Counted from the first letter of the stretch, positions 1-9,061 are shown. The stretch is 64,000 nucleotides of DNA from CAYJHC01 sp964369465 (GCA_964369465.1 CAYJEX010000008.1:1-64000); one strand, 5' to 3'. Numbers and translations are program-made. Notes: generated from the sequence alone by a model not told the origin.

Positions 1-1
1 A

Positions 2-58
2 TTGATAAATGCTTCGGGTTATCCTAATAAGTGGGACGAAAAAATGACAATTGAATAA
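2..58 (+). CDS. C-terminal tail of an unidentified protein (partial)
   Basis: The frame beginning at base 2 stays open for 18 codons and ends in TAA, reading LINASGYPNKWDEKMTIE. It is followed at about 100 bases by a strong terminator, which supports a real gene ending here. The fragment is too short to assign a family. A chance open stretch of this length is possible. Confidence 0.4.
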   Translation: MINASGYPNKWDEKMTIE

Positions 59-160
59 ATTCAACACATTATAACAATCTAAACAGTATCATATCATGAC
101 CCATTTCTAAATATATATTCATATCGCTTGATTTAACCGAAATCTATATTTGCAAAATAT

Positions 161-200
161 AAAAGCGTATTTAGTAATACAGTACACTAAATATGCTTTT
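161..200. terminator. Rho-independent terminator, likely bidirectional
   Basis: Two 15-base arms (161-175 and 186-200) pair with a single G-T wobble around a 10-base loop. The stem ends in AAAA on one side and TTTT on the other, so it can act in either direction. It probably ends the transcript of the partial gene at the window start and insulates the downstream aminopeptidase promoter. Confidence 0.75.
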
Positions 201-237
201 ATTTATAATATTTCACTACTATAAGTATTAATTTCTT

Positions 238-271
238 ACATATTAATTTGATATATATCAAATTAATATGT
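238..271. promoter_or_regulatory. 34-bp perfect palindrome overlapping the ampS promoter
   Basis: Every base from 238 to 254 pairs with its mirror from 271 back to 255, with no mismatch and no spacer. It covers the whole -35 element and spacer of the predicted promoter at 248-276. A second 12-bp palindrome (TATCTTAAGATA, 277-288) follows directly. The position fits an operator for a dimeric or tetrameric repressor; the regulator is unknown. A cruciform or an accident of AT-rich sequence is the alternative. Confidence 0.55.
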
Positions 272-276
272 ATAAT
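248..276 (+). promoter_or_regulatory. SigA-type promoter for the M29 aminopeptidase
   Basis: TTGATA (248-253) and a consensus TATAAT (271-276) are separated by exactly 17 bases. The expected transcript start near 283 leaves a leader of about 30 bases carrying the ribosome site GAGGT before the ATG. The -35 and spacer lie inside the 34-bp palindrome. Confidence 0.7.
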
Positions 277-314
277 TATCTTAAGATATATCAAAACAAA
301 ATGAGGTAACATTA

Positions 315-1424
315 ATGGAGAATAATATTATTAAATTATCAAACCTTCTCACTGAATATTCAACATCATTAAAGTCTGGCGAAAAAGTGTTGATTACTTA
401 TGAAGGAAACGAAACAAAGCCTTTAATACGTCAATTAATAAAAGACGTGTATAGACTTGGTGCAATACCATTTGTAGAAATAAGAGACTCTCAAATCACG
501 AGAGAACTTCTATTAGAATGTAACGAAGCACAGATTTCATATATGAATGACTGGCAATTAAATCAGATGCAAAACATAGATGCATATATAGCTATTCGTG
601 GGGGAGCTAATTCATCCGAGTTGGCTGATGTACCTAGTGAGAAATTAAACATCTATAGCAAAACACTTAGACCTGTTTTAGATTATAGAGTAAACAAAAC
701 AAAATGGGTTGTTCTTAGATACCCTTCACCTTCTATGGCACAAATGGCAAACACAAGCCAAGAAGCATTTGAAAAATTCTATTTTGATGTTTGTACTTTA
801 GATTACAAAAAAATGAGCAAATCTATGGATGCATTAGTTGATTTAATGAACAAAACTGATAAAGTTCAAATATTTGGTCCTAATACTAATTTAACATTTT
901 CAATAAAAGACATTCCTGCAATCAAATGCGATGGTGAAAGAAATATCCCCGATGGAGAAGTATATACAGCTCCAGTCCGAAACTCAATTAATGGTACAAT
1001 ATCATATAACACACCATCCGAAGAGCAAGGTTTTACATTTGAAAATATTGTGTTTGAAATTAAGGATGGAAAAATAATTAATGCAACAGCAAACAATACA
1101 GATAGAATTAATGAATTGCTTGATACAGATGAAAACGCGAGATACTTTGGAGAATTTGCAATAGGTGTGAACCCTTATATTTTACATCCTATGAAAGATA
1201 CATTATTTGACGAAAAAATAGCAGGAAGTTTTCATTTAACACCAGGGTCTGCATATGAAGATGCCTTCAATGGCAATAAATCAGCAATCCATTGGGATCT
1301 AGTAATGATTCAAAGGCCAGAATATGGTGGTGGTGAAATATGGTTTGACGATGTATTAATTAGAAAAGATGGCTTATTTGTTGTTGAAGAATTGAAAATA
1401 CTAAATCCTGATAATTTAATGTAA
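315..1424 (+). CDS. M29-family metallo-aminopeptidase
   Basis: Cytoplasmic aminopeptidase of the AmpS/PepS (M29) family, which removes N-terminal residues from peptides with a two-metal centre. At 369 residues it is a little shorter than the usual 400-410. Candidate metal ligands of the family are visible: E215 in PDGEVYTAP, E280 in GEFAIG, H307 in SFHLTPG, and H326/D328 in AIHWD. There is no signal peptide. GAGGT lies 8 bases before the ATG. The gene stands alone, with a palindrome-covered promoter in front and a terminator behind, so it is probably monocistronic and individually regulated. Substrate preference cannot be read from sequence. Confidence 0.9.
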   Translation: MENNIIKLSNLLTEYSTSLKSGEKVLITYEGNETKPLIRQLIKDVYRLGAIPFVEIRDSQITRELLLECNEAQISYMNDWQLNQMQNIDAYIAIRGGANSSELADVPSEKLNIYSKTLRPVLDYRVNKTKWVVLRYPSPSMAQMANTSQEAFEKFYFDVCTLDYKKMSKSMDALVDLMNKTDKVQIFGPNTNLTFSIKDIPAIKCDGERNIPDGEVYTAPVRNSINGTISYNTPSEEQGFTFENIVFEIKDGKIINATANNTDRINELLDTDENARYFGEFAIGVNPYILHPMKDTLFDEKIAGSFHLTPGSAYEDAFNGNKSAIHWDLVMIQRPEYGGGEIWFDDVLIRKDGLFVVEELKILNPDNLM

Positions 1425-1512
1425 TCTTCTTACACATTCCATTCATTTGAATAAAGAACAAAAAAAACAATATAATTTTGTTCCACATGTGAAATTAGCA
1501 ATAACTCAAACT

Positions 1513-1556
1513 AAAAAGCATATTCTATACTATTGCACAGAATATGCTTTTTTTTT
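1513..1556. terminator. Bidirectional terminator between convergent genes
   Basis: AAAAAGCATATTCT (1513-1526) pairs perfectly with AGAATATGCTTTTT (1539-1552) around a 12-base loop, followed by more Ts. It serves the aminopeptidase on + and the cohesin-like gene on -, whose stop codon abuts the T-run. Confidence 0.85.
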
Positions 1557-2190
1557 ATACTCTTCTACTTTCAGCTCTCTCCCTTGCTTCCCGGCGTTCT
1601 TTTGCAATTCTTTTTTTCCTTTTTTTCTTTTTATTGTAAGAAAGTACTCCTACTGTAACGCTCAGCAAAACAATAACTATTACTAATCCTATAAGATACA
1701 CAATTATAGGATGAATCATTGCTTCACTATCAGACTCTGTTGCAGAATAATCTGTTCCATTTTCACTTAGTATGTTAATGATTTTCTCTATAGATGGTGC
1801 CCCTAAATTATTCTCTTCAATATCATATAAATGTGATGTAGTAACTTTTAATGTATCCTCGCCTCCTGCAATAACATTAAATTTTACATTAAAAATAGCT
1901 TTTGAATTTGCTTGCCCATTTCCATTTAATAAAACCCTCCCTGAATTTCCGTCATTGCTTCCTCCAGAAACATACTCTAATTTAGATTCATCATATAGAA
2001 GCTGTCCCTCTATTTCACCTATTTCATTATCTACATATGTTATTGTAACTGTAATTGTTTCTCCTACTTTAATTTGTGAAGGAGTTGATATATCAACTTT
2101 TGCAACTCCATAAATATTTACAGGATTTAACATAGCAATAGTTGAACAAATTAAAGCAACAATAATGTTTCTTCTTATATTTTTACTCAT
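1555..2190 (-). CDS. Cohesin-like domain membrane protein
   Basis: Predicted extracytoplasmic protein of 211 residues. An N-terminal hydrophobic signal is followed by a beta-rich domain resembling cohesin folds (IKVGETITVTITY, then an LLYDESKLEYVSG stretch typical of cohesin strands), a linker, one transmembrane helix near residues 160-182, and a very basic tail (KKKKRKKR). Start chosen at the second ATG because GAGGT sits 12 bases upstream of it; an ATG 27 bases earlier has no good site. Cohesin modules bind dockerins in cellulosomes, but related domains also occur in non-cellulosomal surface proteins, and no dockerin is seen here. It is the last gene of the - strand block, 34 bases after a TPR gene. 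Confidence 0.65.
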   Translation of the reverse strand: MSKNIRRNIIVALICSTIAMLNPVNIYGVAKVDISTPSQIKVGETITVTITYVDNEIGEIEGQLLYDESKLEYVSGGSNDGNSGRVLLNGNGQANSKAIFNVKFNVIAGGEDTLKVTTSHLYDIEENNLGAPSIEKIINILSENGTDYSATESDSEAMIHPIIVYLIGLVIVIVLLSVTVGVLSYNKKKKRKKRIAKERREARERAESRRV

Positions 2191-2224
2191 ATCAAAATCA
2201 ACCTCATATACTATCATCTACTGA

Positions 2225-3406
2225 CTATTTATTATTTTTAGTTTCGCCTAATTTTTTTAATTTTGGTTTTTTTGTTTCTAGTTCTTTTTTTACTTCTGTT
2301 TTTGAAGTTTTTTTATCTTTTGTCTTTTTTTGGATTTTTTCTTTTGCTTCTAGGCTTTTCTTTTCTTGCCTTTCAATTTTAAAGTCTATTTTTTCATTTT
2401 CTGTAGCTATATTTTCCTTTACAATTTTAATTTTATTACTGTATTTTTCAAATTTTTCTGTATTCCCCAATGCTTTGTAAATTTGAACAAGCTCATTTAG
2501 CGTTTCAAGATGTGATGGGTTCATACTTAAAACTTTTTCAAAAGATTCAATTGCTTTTTTCTCTTTTCCTTCAGAAATATATGCTAGCCCTAGATAATAA
2601 TGCAGTGGCCACCACGTGTTAAATCGACTATCCAAATATTTTTCCAAAATATCTTTTCCTTGTTGATAAGATCCTTTTGCAATCAAATTACAAGCGTCTT
2701 CAATAATTATTGGCTCTTCAATTTGTTTTCTTCTTTCTTTTATTTCTCTTATATCTTTTGTATTATTGCTTTTTCTTGTAAACAATTTCCAAGTAGCATC
2801 TGCTTTTGAATATAATCCCATATTTAAATATGCATAACCTAAATAATAATACGACTGCGCAAATCTAGGATGAAGTTCTGTAATGAATTCAAAATATTCT
2901 ATTGATTCTGCTTTAAATCTGCCTATATACTCAGGATCATTGCTTGCCATATACAGTTCTCTACATACTCTAGCATAACTATACATACCGTGTAGGTAAT
3001 CTTTTTTCATAACTAAAGTGGCTCTAAATTGAATACATGCATATTCATAATTTTCATTTTCAGCAGCATCCCTTCCTTTTTTTAGCATCCCCTCGTAAAT
3101 CTTATAGTTGAAAATTTTCAACAGAAATTCTCTATATGCATCATTATGTTTAAAGTTAGGATCGCAACCCATTACATAAGCCATATTTTCAGCTAAAATT
3201 TTTCCTGAGACTCCAGTTCCACCTGCAAATAATTCAAAATCTTCTTTTCTCAAGGGAATAGGAACTCCTTTAATTGAGTTAGGTGCTTTTGATTTTTTTA
3301 TGAATTCATCTGAAAACTCCGAAAAAACATATCCGTTCAGTCTATTTTTTAAATACATCCCTATTCTATCTTGTCTCTTTGTAATGTCGTATATCGCTTC
3401 GTTCAT
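2225..3406 (-). CDS. TPR-repeat protein with lysine-rich tail
   Basis: Cytoplasmic protein of 393 residues without signal or membrane segments. Tetratricopeptide-type repeats are visible around residues 110-220 (for example FAQSYYYLGYAYLNMGLYSKA) and 255-320 (WPLHYYLGLAYISEGKEKKAI, then PSHLETLNELVQIYKALGN). The last 70 residues are a Lys/Glu-rich, probably disordered tail. TPRs mediate protein contacts, so a scaffold role is likely, but the partner is unknown. Ribosome site GAGGAG precedes the ATG. It lies between a radical SAM gene and the cohesin-like gene. Confidence 0.75.
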   Translation of the reverse strand: MNEAIYDITKRQDRIGMYLKNRLNGYVFSEFSDEFIKKSKAPNSIKGVPIPLRKEDFELFAGGTGVSGKILAENMAYVMGCDPNFKHNDAYREFLLKIFNYKIYEGMLKKGRDAAENENYEYACIQFRATLVMKKDYLHGMYSYARVCRELYMASNDPEYIGRFKAESIEYFEFITELHPRFAQSYYYLGYAYLNMGLYSKADATWKLFTRKSNNTKDIREIKERRKQIEEPIIIEDACNLIAKGSYQQGKDILEKYLDSRFNTWWPLHYYLGLAYISEGKEKKAIESFEKVLSMNPSHLETLNELVQIYKALGNTEKFEKYSNKIKIVKENIATENEKIDFKIERQEKKSLEAKEKIQKKTKDKKTSKTEVKKELETKKPKLKKLGETKNNK

Positions 3407-3439
3407 TTTTTTCTCCTCATTTCAAACAATATGATTTAA

Positions 3440-4312
3440 CTATAGCATCCTAAATCTTTCATCTTTTAATTTACTTCTATCCTTCATTGCCTCATCAAGA
3501 ATCTTAATTATTTCATCCTTATCTTGAGGAAGTTCTCCTTTAAGTGAAACATAATTTGACGCATGGTTACTACGAAAAATGCATTTTTTAGTTAAAAAGA
3601 CATTTTCCATCATTAATTTTGTTTCTACTAATATCTCTTCGGCGGATAGAATTTCAAAATTACCATTTTTTATATCTTTGAATAATTCAGTTTCATTTTC
3701 TAACATCAAGGTTAGTAAACTAACATAGCTTGCGCCCATTTGAGATATCATTTTTCCAGTTTCTATGGCATGATCTTTCCAAAGGACTTTTCCTCCTAAA
3801 CCCGAAATAAATGTTACTGATGCTAAAATTCCTGCTTCTTCAATTTTTTTAACACCCTCTATTATTTGAGAAGCACTTACTCCCTTTTTTATTTTTTTTA
3901 GAACTTCATCTGATCCTGATTCTGCTCCTATATATACAATTCCTAATCCTGCATTTTTTAGCTCAATTAATTCAGGAACACTTTTTCTTAAGGCATCATG
4001 TGGGCTACCATATATCCCAACTCTACTACATTCTGGAAAAACTTTACCTATATGATTAAGTATATACAATAATTTATCGTTTGCAAGGCATAACGCATCT
4101 CCATCTGCCAAAAATATCTTTTCAACATAAGAATATTTTTTTCTTGCAGCATTAATATCTTCTATTACTTCGTTAACATCTCTTACTCTAAAATTTTTTT
4201 CTTTGAACATTCCGCAAAATGTGCATTTATTATGCGCACATCCAATCGTAATTTGCAGTATTAAACTTCTTGCTTCACTTGGAGGTCTAAATATATTTCC
4301 CTCATATCTCAT
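3440..4312 (-). CDS. Radical SAM protein, CX4CX2C type
   Basis: Radical SAM enzyme of 290 residues. The cluster-binding cysteines are C25, C30 and C33 (GCAHNKCTFC), a CX4CX2C spacing rather than the common CX3CX2C. SAM-contact regions follow: FLADGDAL (about residue 67), YIGAESGSD (about 127) and TFISGLGG (about 169), all typical of this fold. It resembles the widely conserved Elp3/B12-independent-type radical SAM proteins of clostridia whose substrate is unknown. Ribosome site AGGAG precedes the ATG. It follows argS by 22 bases, so co-transcription is likely. Confidence 0.8.
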   Translation of the reverse strand: MRYEGNIFRPPSEARSLILQITIGCAHNKCTFCGMFKEKNFRVRDVNEVIEDINAARKKYSYVEKIFLADGDALCLANDKLLYILNHIGKVFPECSRVGIYGSPHDALRKSVPELIELKNAGLGIVYIGAESGSDEVLKKIKKGVSASQIIEGVKKIEEAGILASVTFISGLGGKVLWKDHAIETGKMISQMGASYVSLLTLMLENETELFKDIKNGNFEILSAEEILVETKLMMENVFLTKKCIFRSNHASNYVSLKGELPQDKDEIIKILDEAMKDRSKLKDERFRML

Positions 4313-4334
4313 ATTCTCTATCTCCTAAATTCTA

Positions 4335-6050
4335 TCACATTTTATCTGGCGCAGTAATTCCTAATATTTCCAAGCCATTACATATTGTTTGTTTTGCAGC
4401 CATTACTAATGATAATTTTGCAATTCTCTCATCCTTATTTTCAACAAGGATATGTTCATCATGATAAAACCTATTAAATGCTTGAGCAATATTAACAATA
4501 TGCCTTGTAACAACTGATGGTTCATATTTTTCTCCCGCTTCAACAATTATTTGAGGATATTGATATATTAATTTAGCTAATGCATATGCTTTTTCACCTT
4601 TGATATACTCTGCGCATATTTCCTCAGAATTTGAATATATTAGATCAAATTCATCTGATTTTCTTAACACACTACTGGCCCTAGCATGAGTGTATTGAAC
4701 ATACGGTCCTGTTTCTCCTTCAAAGTTCAATACTTTTTCCCAGTTAAAAACATAGTCTTTTATTCTATTATTTGATAGTTCTTGAAAAATAACAGCACCT
4801 ATTCCTACAGCAGTAGCAGTTTCATCAACATTTTCTGTAACAACTTTCTTTTCTATAATTACTTCTCTTGTTTTCTCTACTGCTTTTGTAAGTACATCTT
4901 CTAAGAAAACAACCCTTCCCTCTCTCGTTGACATTGTTCCATCTTCAAGGCTAACTAATCCAAACGGTATATGTATGCAATCTTTTGACCATTCATAACC
5001 TAAAATTTCAACAATTTTCATCCATTGTTGAAAATGTAAATTTTGTTGAGAAGCTACAACATAAATATTTTTATAAAAATCATAGTGCTTTTTTCTATAT
5101 ACTGCTGCCGCAATATCTCTTGTTATATAAAGAGTTGAACCATCTTTTTTTGTTACCAAAGCTGGTGGCATTCCATATTCTTCTAAGTCAACAATTTGTG
5201 CACCATGTGACTCTACAAGTAAATTTTTCGTTTTTAAATCTAAAAGAATTTCTTCCATTTTGTCAGAATAAAAGCTTTCTCCTGCATATGAGTCAAACTC
5301 AATACCAAGCATATTATATACTTTTCCAAATTCTTTTAAACTTTCATCTCTAAACCATTGCCAAAGTTCTACTTCTTCCTTACATCCTTTTTCTAACTTG
5401 ACAAATATTTCTCTTGCTTCGTCATTTAATGTATCATCCTTTTCGCTTTCTATGTGAAATTTTGTGTAGTAACTTAAAAGTGTTTTAATTGGTTCTCTAA
5501 TAACATCATCTTTATTCCCCCATCTCCTATATGCACATATCATTTTTCCAAATTGTGTTCCATAGTCGCCTAAATGGTTTATTCTAACTGTATCATATCC
5601 TAAGGCATCATATATTTTATAGATTGAATTTCCAATAACAGTACTCCTAATATGTCCAATATGAAATGGCTTAGCAATGTTAGGCGAAGAAAATTCAACA
5701 ATGACTTTTTTATCTTTTCCAATTTGGCTTTTGCCATAATTATCCTTCTTTGCATTTACTTCTTTTATTACCATGCAAATTAAGTTTTCTTTTCTCATAA
5801 ACATATTTACATATGCATTTACATTTTCAACTTTATCAAAAATATCGTTTTCCTTTATTATATTTGAAACCTCTTCTGCAATTTGTACAGGTGATTTTTT
5901 GAATAGTTTTGCTAACTTGAAGCAAGGAAATGCGTAATCACCCATACTTTCATCTGTTGGTACTTCTATAAGTTCTAGTATTTCTTCATATGTCAGTGAA
6001 TCTATATTTTCTGATATTATTTCACTTATTTCTTCTTTATAATCCTTCAC
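4335..6050 (-). CDS. argS: Arginyl-tRNA synthetase
   Basis: Class I aminoacyl-tRNA synthetase charging tRNA-Arg. The N-terminal Add-1 domain covers about residues 1-100, the catalytic signature SPNIAKPFHIGH ends at residue 133, and the KMSKS-like loop reads TMSTREG near residue 375. The C-terminal DALR anticodon-binding domain includes HARASSVLRK and ends in LGITAPDKM. Its 571 residues match the family. The start is GTG, supported by AGGGGGG about 9 bases upstream. It is part of the translation block pheS-pheT-zapA-mutS2-argS, 42 bases after mutS2. Confidence 0.97.
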   Translation of the reverse strand: MKDYKEEISEIISENIDSLTYEEILELIEVPTDESMGDYAFPCFKLAKLFKKSPVQIAEEVSNIIKENDIFDKVENVNAYVNMFMRKENLICMVIKEVNAKKDNYGKSQIGKDKKVIVEFSSPNIAKPFHIGHIRSTVIGNSIYKIYDALGYDTVRINHLGDYGTQFGKMICAYRRWGNKDDVIREPIKTLLSYYTKFHIESEKDDTLNDEAREIFVKLEKGCKEEVELWQWFRDESLKEFGKVYNMLGIEFDSYAGESFYSDKMEEILLDLKTKNLLVESHGAQIVDLEEYGMPPALVTKKDGSTLYITRDIAAAVYRKKHYDFYKNIYVVASQQNLHFQQWMKIVEILGYEWSKDCIHIPFGLVSLEDGTMSTREGRVVFLEDVLTKAVEKTREVIIEKKVVTENVDETATAVGIGAVIFQELSNNRIKDYVFNWEKVLNFEGETGPYVQYTHARASSVLRKSDEFDLIYSNSEEICAEYIKGEKAYALAKLIYQYPQIIVEAGEKYEPSVVTRHIVNIAQAFNRFYHDEHILVENKDERIAKLSLVMAAKQTICNGLEILGITAPDKM

Positions 6051-6092
6051 TTTTGTCCCCCCTAAACTGATTTGTCAACTACAAATTCCTGC

Positions 6093-8465
6093 TTAAAACT
6101 TGACTACTGTAACTCCTTCTCCACCTTCATTATATTCACCAAGCCTAAATTTTTTTATATCTTTCTTTTTTTTCAATAAATCATGTATACCCTTTTTCAG
6201 AATTCCTTCTCCTCGTCCATGAATAATAGTAACACTTGGAATTTCAGCAATAAATGCATCATCTAAATACTTTGCGACATTTTCTAATGCATCTTCTAAC
6301 CTTTGTCCTTGAACATTTATTGTAGGGCTAATATTCTGAGTTTTTGATTTATATATACTACTATACGATGATTTATTGTATGTATTCTTTTTTTTAGGAG
6401 TTCCTTGGTTTATTAGCTTCAAATCTTCAAAATTAACTTTTGCCTTCATGTTTCCAATTTGGACTATTATTTCACCTTTATTATTTGGCATTTCAATTAC
6501 TTCGCCATTTTGGTTCAATGTAATAACCTTAACTTTATCTCCTATTTTAACATTTTCTAATGAAATAGGGTTATCATTAATTTCCTTAATAATTTTTTCC
6601 CTATATTTACCCGCAGCATCTTTTATTCTTTTTTTGCTCTCGTCTAGCTTTTTTGTTCTTTCCCCCAAACTTTCAATCCTATTCAATTCTTTTAATTCTT
6701 CTTGAACTTCCTTAGAAATAATTTTAGCTTCGTCAATTATGCTTCTTGCTTCTTCCTTCGCCTTATTTAATATTTTTTCCCTTTCCAATATTGCTTTGTC
6801 CAACTTTAATTTTGCTTCGTCTTCCTTTTTTTTCATCGCAATATTTATTGTAATTGCTTCGTCTCTTTCAATTTCGGCTTTTTTCTTATCTTCTTCAATT
6901 GCCGAAACAACATCTTCAAACTTCAATGCATCCGTGGTTAATAGATGTCTTGCTTCATGAATGATTGAAGATTCTAGTCCCAATTTTTCGGAAATATCAA
7001 ATGCGTTGGATTTTCCAGGAATTCCAATTGTAAGTTTATATGTTGGGCTTAATGTTTCTACATCAAATTGCATAGATGCATTTTCAACTCCATTTGTAGA
7101 CAAAGCGTACTTCTTTATCTCCGTATAGTGTGTTGTTGCCATTACAAGAGATTTTTTTTTAAACAAGTTATTTAATATTGAGATTGCAAGCGCTGCACCT
7201 TCCATAGGATCTGTCCCCGCACCTAATTCATCAAGTAAAACTAATGAATTATAATCACATACTTTTACAATTTCAATGATATTTTTCATATGCGATGAAA
7301 ACGTACTTAAACTTTGTTCTATGCTTTGCTCATCACCTATATCAGCATAAATATTATCAAAAACGCGTATTTTACTTCCTTCCTCTGCTGTAATATGAAG
7401 TCCAGTTTGCGCCATCAAAGTAAGTAAACCCACTGTCTTTAAACTAACAGTTTTTCCTCCTGTATTTGGTCCCGTAATAATCAATGTAGAGTACTTTTTT
7501 CCCAATTTGATATTTGTTGGGACCACTTTATCATTAGGAATAAATGGGTGCCTTGCATTTTTCAAATCAATAACATCTTCATCACCAATAGAAGGTTCTT
7601 CGCATTTAAACTTTCGAGACAATCTAGCTTTTGCCATAATAAAGTCCAGGTGTCTAAGTATATCCAAATTCGGTTGAAGTTCAGCTGCTATTTCAGAAAT
7701 TCTTGTACTTAGTTCTTCTAGAATCCTATGTATTTCTTCTTTTTCCTTTTGTTCAAGCTCTCTAAGTTGGTTATTTAATATTACAACAGCTTGTGGTTCT
7801 ATAAACACTGTAGAACCTTTCGAAGATTGATCGTGAATAATTCCAGGAAATTTAGCTGTGTGTTCTGTTTTCACAGGAATTACATATCTTCCCTCTCTAA
7901 GTGTAACTATATTATCTTGAAGAAGAGCTCTGCTTTCAGTTGAACTAATTAAATTTGACAATTTGGATCTAATTTCTTCATTTTTTCTGGTTTTTGTTCT
8001 TCTAATGTTTCTAAGTTCAATACTAGCGTTATCTGAAATTTCGTCTTCTGATAGAATACATCTATCTATTTCTTCTTCGACTTTTTTATGTTCATAAAGA
8101 GAAAATACCAACAACTTAATAATATCAAGCTCTGGTATATCTTCCTCCATAAACTTCTTTGTTTTTCTAGTTATCATTAAATTATAATATATCTCTAATA
8201 GTTGTTTTGGCGAGAGAACCCCACCCTTTTTTGCTAAAATTATTGACCCGTTAATGTCATAAAAGTTACCCAGCGGCAGCGCACCTTTATATAGAATAAG
8301 TTTTACCCCTTCTGTTGTTTCCTTTTGAGCAGCAATAATTTTGCTCTCTTCATTAAATGGAATCAAATTTCTAATATGATTTCTTGTCAATTCTGATCCG
8401 GCTTCTTCTTCAAGAAACTCTAATATTCTTTTATATTCTAATATTTTCAGTGTTTTTTCAGTCAT
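6093..8465 (-). CDS. mutS2: Endonuclease MutS2 / ribosome-splitting ATPase
   Basis: MutS2 of 790 residues: an N-terminal clamp/lever region, the ABC-type ATPase with Walker A GPNTGGKT (332-339), Walker B in LVLLDELGAGTDP, and a switch histidine in MATTHYTE. A long Lys/Glu coiled coil (about 520-640) leads to a KOW-like segment and a C-terminal Smr nuclease domain with HGRGEG. In the family it suppresses homologous recombination, and in Bacillus (RqcU) it rescues collided ribosomes. The mismatch-recognition domain of MutS is absent, as expected. It sits directly after zapA, a common Firmicute arrangement. Confidence 0.95.
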   Translation of the reverse strand: MTEKTLKILEYKRILEFLEEEAGSELTRNHIRNLIPFNEESKIIAAQKETTEGVKLILYKGALPLGNFYDINGSIILAKKGGVLSPKQLLEIYYNLMITRKTKKFMEEDIPELDIIKLLVFSLYEHKKVEEEIDRCILSEDEISDNASIELRNIRRTKTRKNEEIRSKLSNLISSTESRALLQDNIVTLREGRYVIPVKTEHTAKFPGIIHDQSSKGSTVFIEPQAVVILNNQLRELEQKEKEEIHRILEELSTRISEIAAELQPNLDILRHLDFIMAKARLSRKFKCEEPSIGDEDVIDLKNARHPFIPNDKVVPTNIKLGKKYSTLIITGPNTGGKTVSLKTVGLLTLMAQTGLHITAEEGSKIRVFDNIYADIGDEQSIEQSLSTFSSHMKNIIEIVKVCDYNSLVLLDELGAGTDPMEGAALAISILNNLFKKKSLVMATTHYTEIKKYALSTNGVENASMQFDVETLSPTYKLTIGIPGKSNAFDISEKLGLESSIIHEARHLLTTDALKFEDVVSAIEEDKKKAEIERDEAITINIAMKKKEDEAKLKLDKAILEREKILNKAKEEARSIIDEAKIISKEVQEELKELNRIESLGERTKKLDESKKRIKDAAGKYREKIIKEINDNPISLENVKIGDKVKVITLNQNGEVIEMPNNKGEIIVQIGNMKAKVNFEDLKLINQGTPKKKNTYNKSSYSSIYKSKTQNISPTINVQGQRLEDALENVAKYLDDAFIAEIPSVTIIHGRGEGILKKGIHDLLKKKKDIKKFRLGEYNEGGEGVTVVKF

Positions 8466-8481
8466 AACTTAAATTTATTCC

Positions 8482-9051
8482 TTACAACCAATCATTTTCT
8501 TCATTTTCTTCATTTTTTTTATGAATTTCATTTTCTCTTTTCAACTTAATGTTTTCCATTTGCAAGTCAAAAAAACTGCTCTCTAGGTCTTTATATTGAT
8601 TTTTAATCGCTTTTATTTCGTCACTCATTTCATCAGTCAGTTCTGATTTTATGGTTTTCTCCATTGCTTGATCCGCAATCTCCCTCGCTTCTTTTAATTG
8701 GTCAAACAAGTCTTGATTTTGTTCTAAAGTTTTTTGATTCTCATCTTTATATGAGTCAAAGCTAGATTTTGATTCCTGCCATAACTGTTTATACCTTTCG
8801 AGATTTTGTTGAATATTTTCAATTTCTAAATTTGCTTTTTCTAAATCATTTTTACATTCAAAATACTCTTGGCAAATATTTATTGCAGATAGAATAGCAA
8901 GCTTTGAAACAGTTCCGATTTTGCTTTCTTCATGTATTCTATTGATTACTTCATCAACATATGCCGCAACTTGAACAATTTTTTCTCTTGAAATATCTCC
9001 AACAACAGTATATTCTTGTCCAAAAATCCTTACTATTACCTTACTATCCAT
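8482..9051 (-). CDS. zapA: Cell division protein ZapA, extended form
   Basis: The N-terminal 90 residues match ZapA (VIVRIFGQEYTVVGD, then AILSAINICQEYF), which bundles FtsZ filaments at midcell. The remaining 100 residues form a long, charged, heptad-rich helix, making the protein 189 residues against roughly 85-110 in most species. Ribosome site GGAGAAGG precedes the ATG. Zap genes next to pheT and mutS2 are typical of Firmicutes. The long tail may extend the coiled coil or bind a further partner, which is inference. Confidence 0.88.
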   Translation of the reverse strand: MDSKVIVRIFGQEYTVVGDISREKIVQVAAYVDEVINRIHEESKIGTVSKLAILSAINICQEYFECKNDLEKANLEIENIQQNLERYKQLWQESKSSFDSYKDENQKTLEQNQDLFDQLKEAREIADQAMEKTIKSELTDEMSDEIKAIKNQYKDLESSFFDLQMENIKLKRENEIHKKNEENEENDWL

Positions 9052-9061
9052 AAACCTTCTC

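Noticed and set aside
1447..1686. Small open frame on + across the terminator after the aminopeptidase
   Set aside because: It reads through a terminator hairpin and into the antisense of the cohesin-like gene, and lacks a ribosome site.
2225..3406. Anti-phage or toxin-antitoxin role for the TPR/radical SAM/cohesin run
   Set aside because: No nuclease, toxin or nucleotide cyclase partner; the context is a housekeeping operon.
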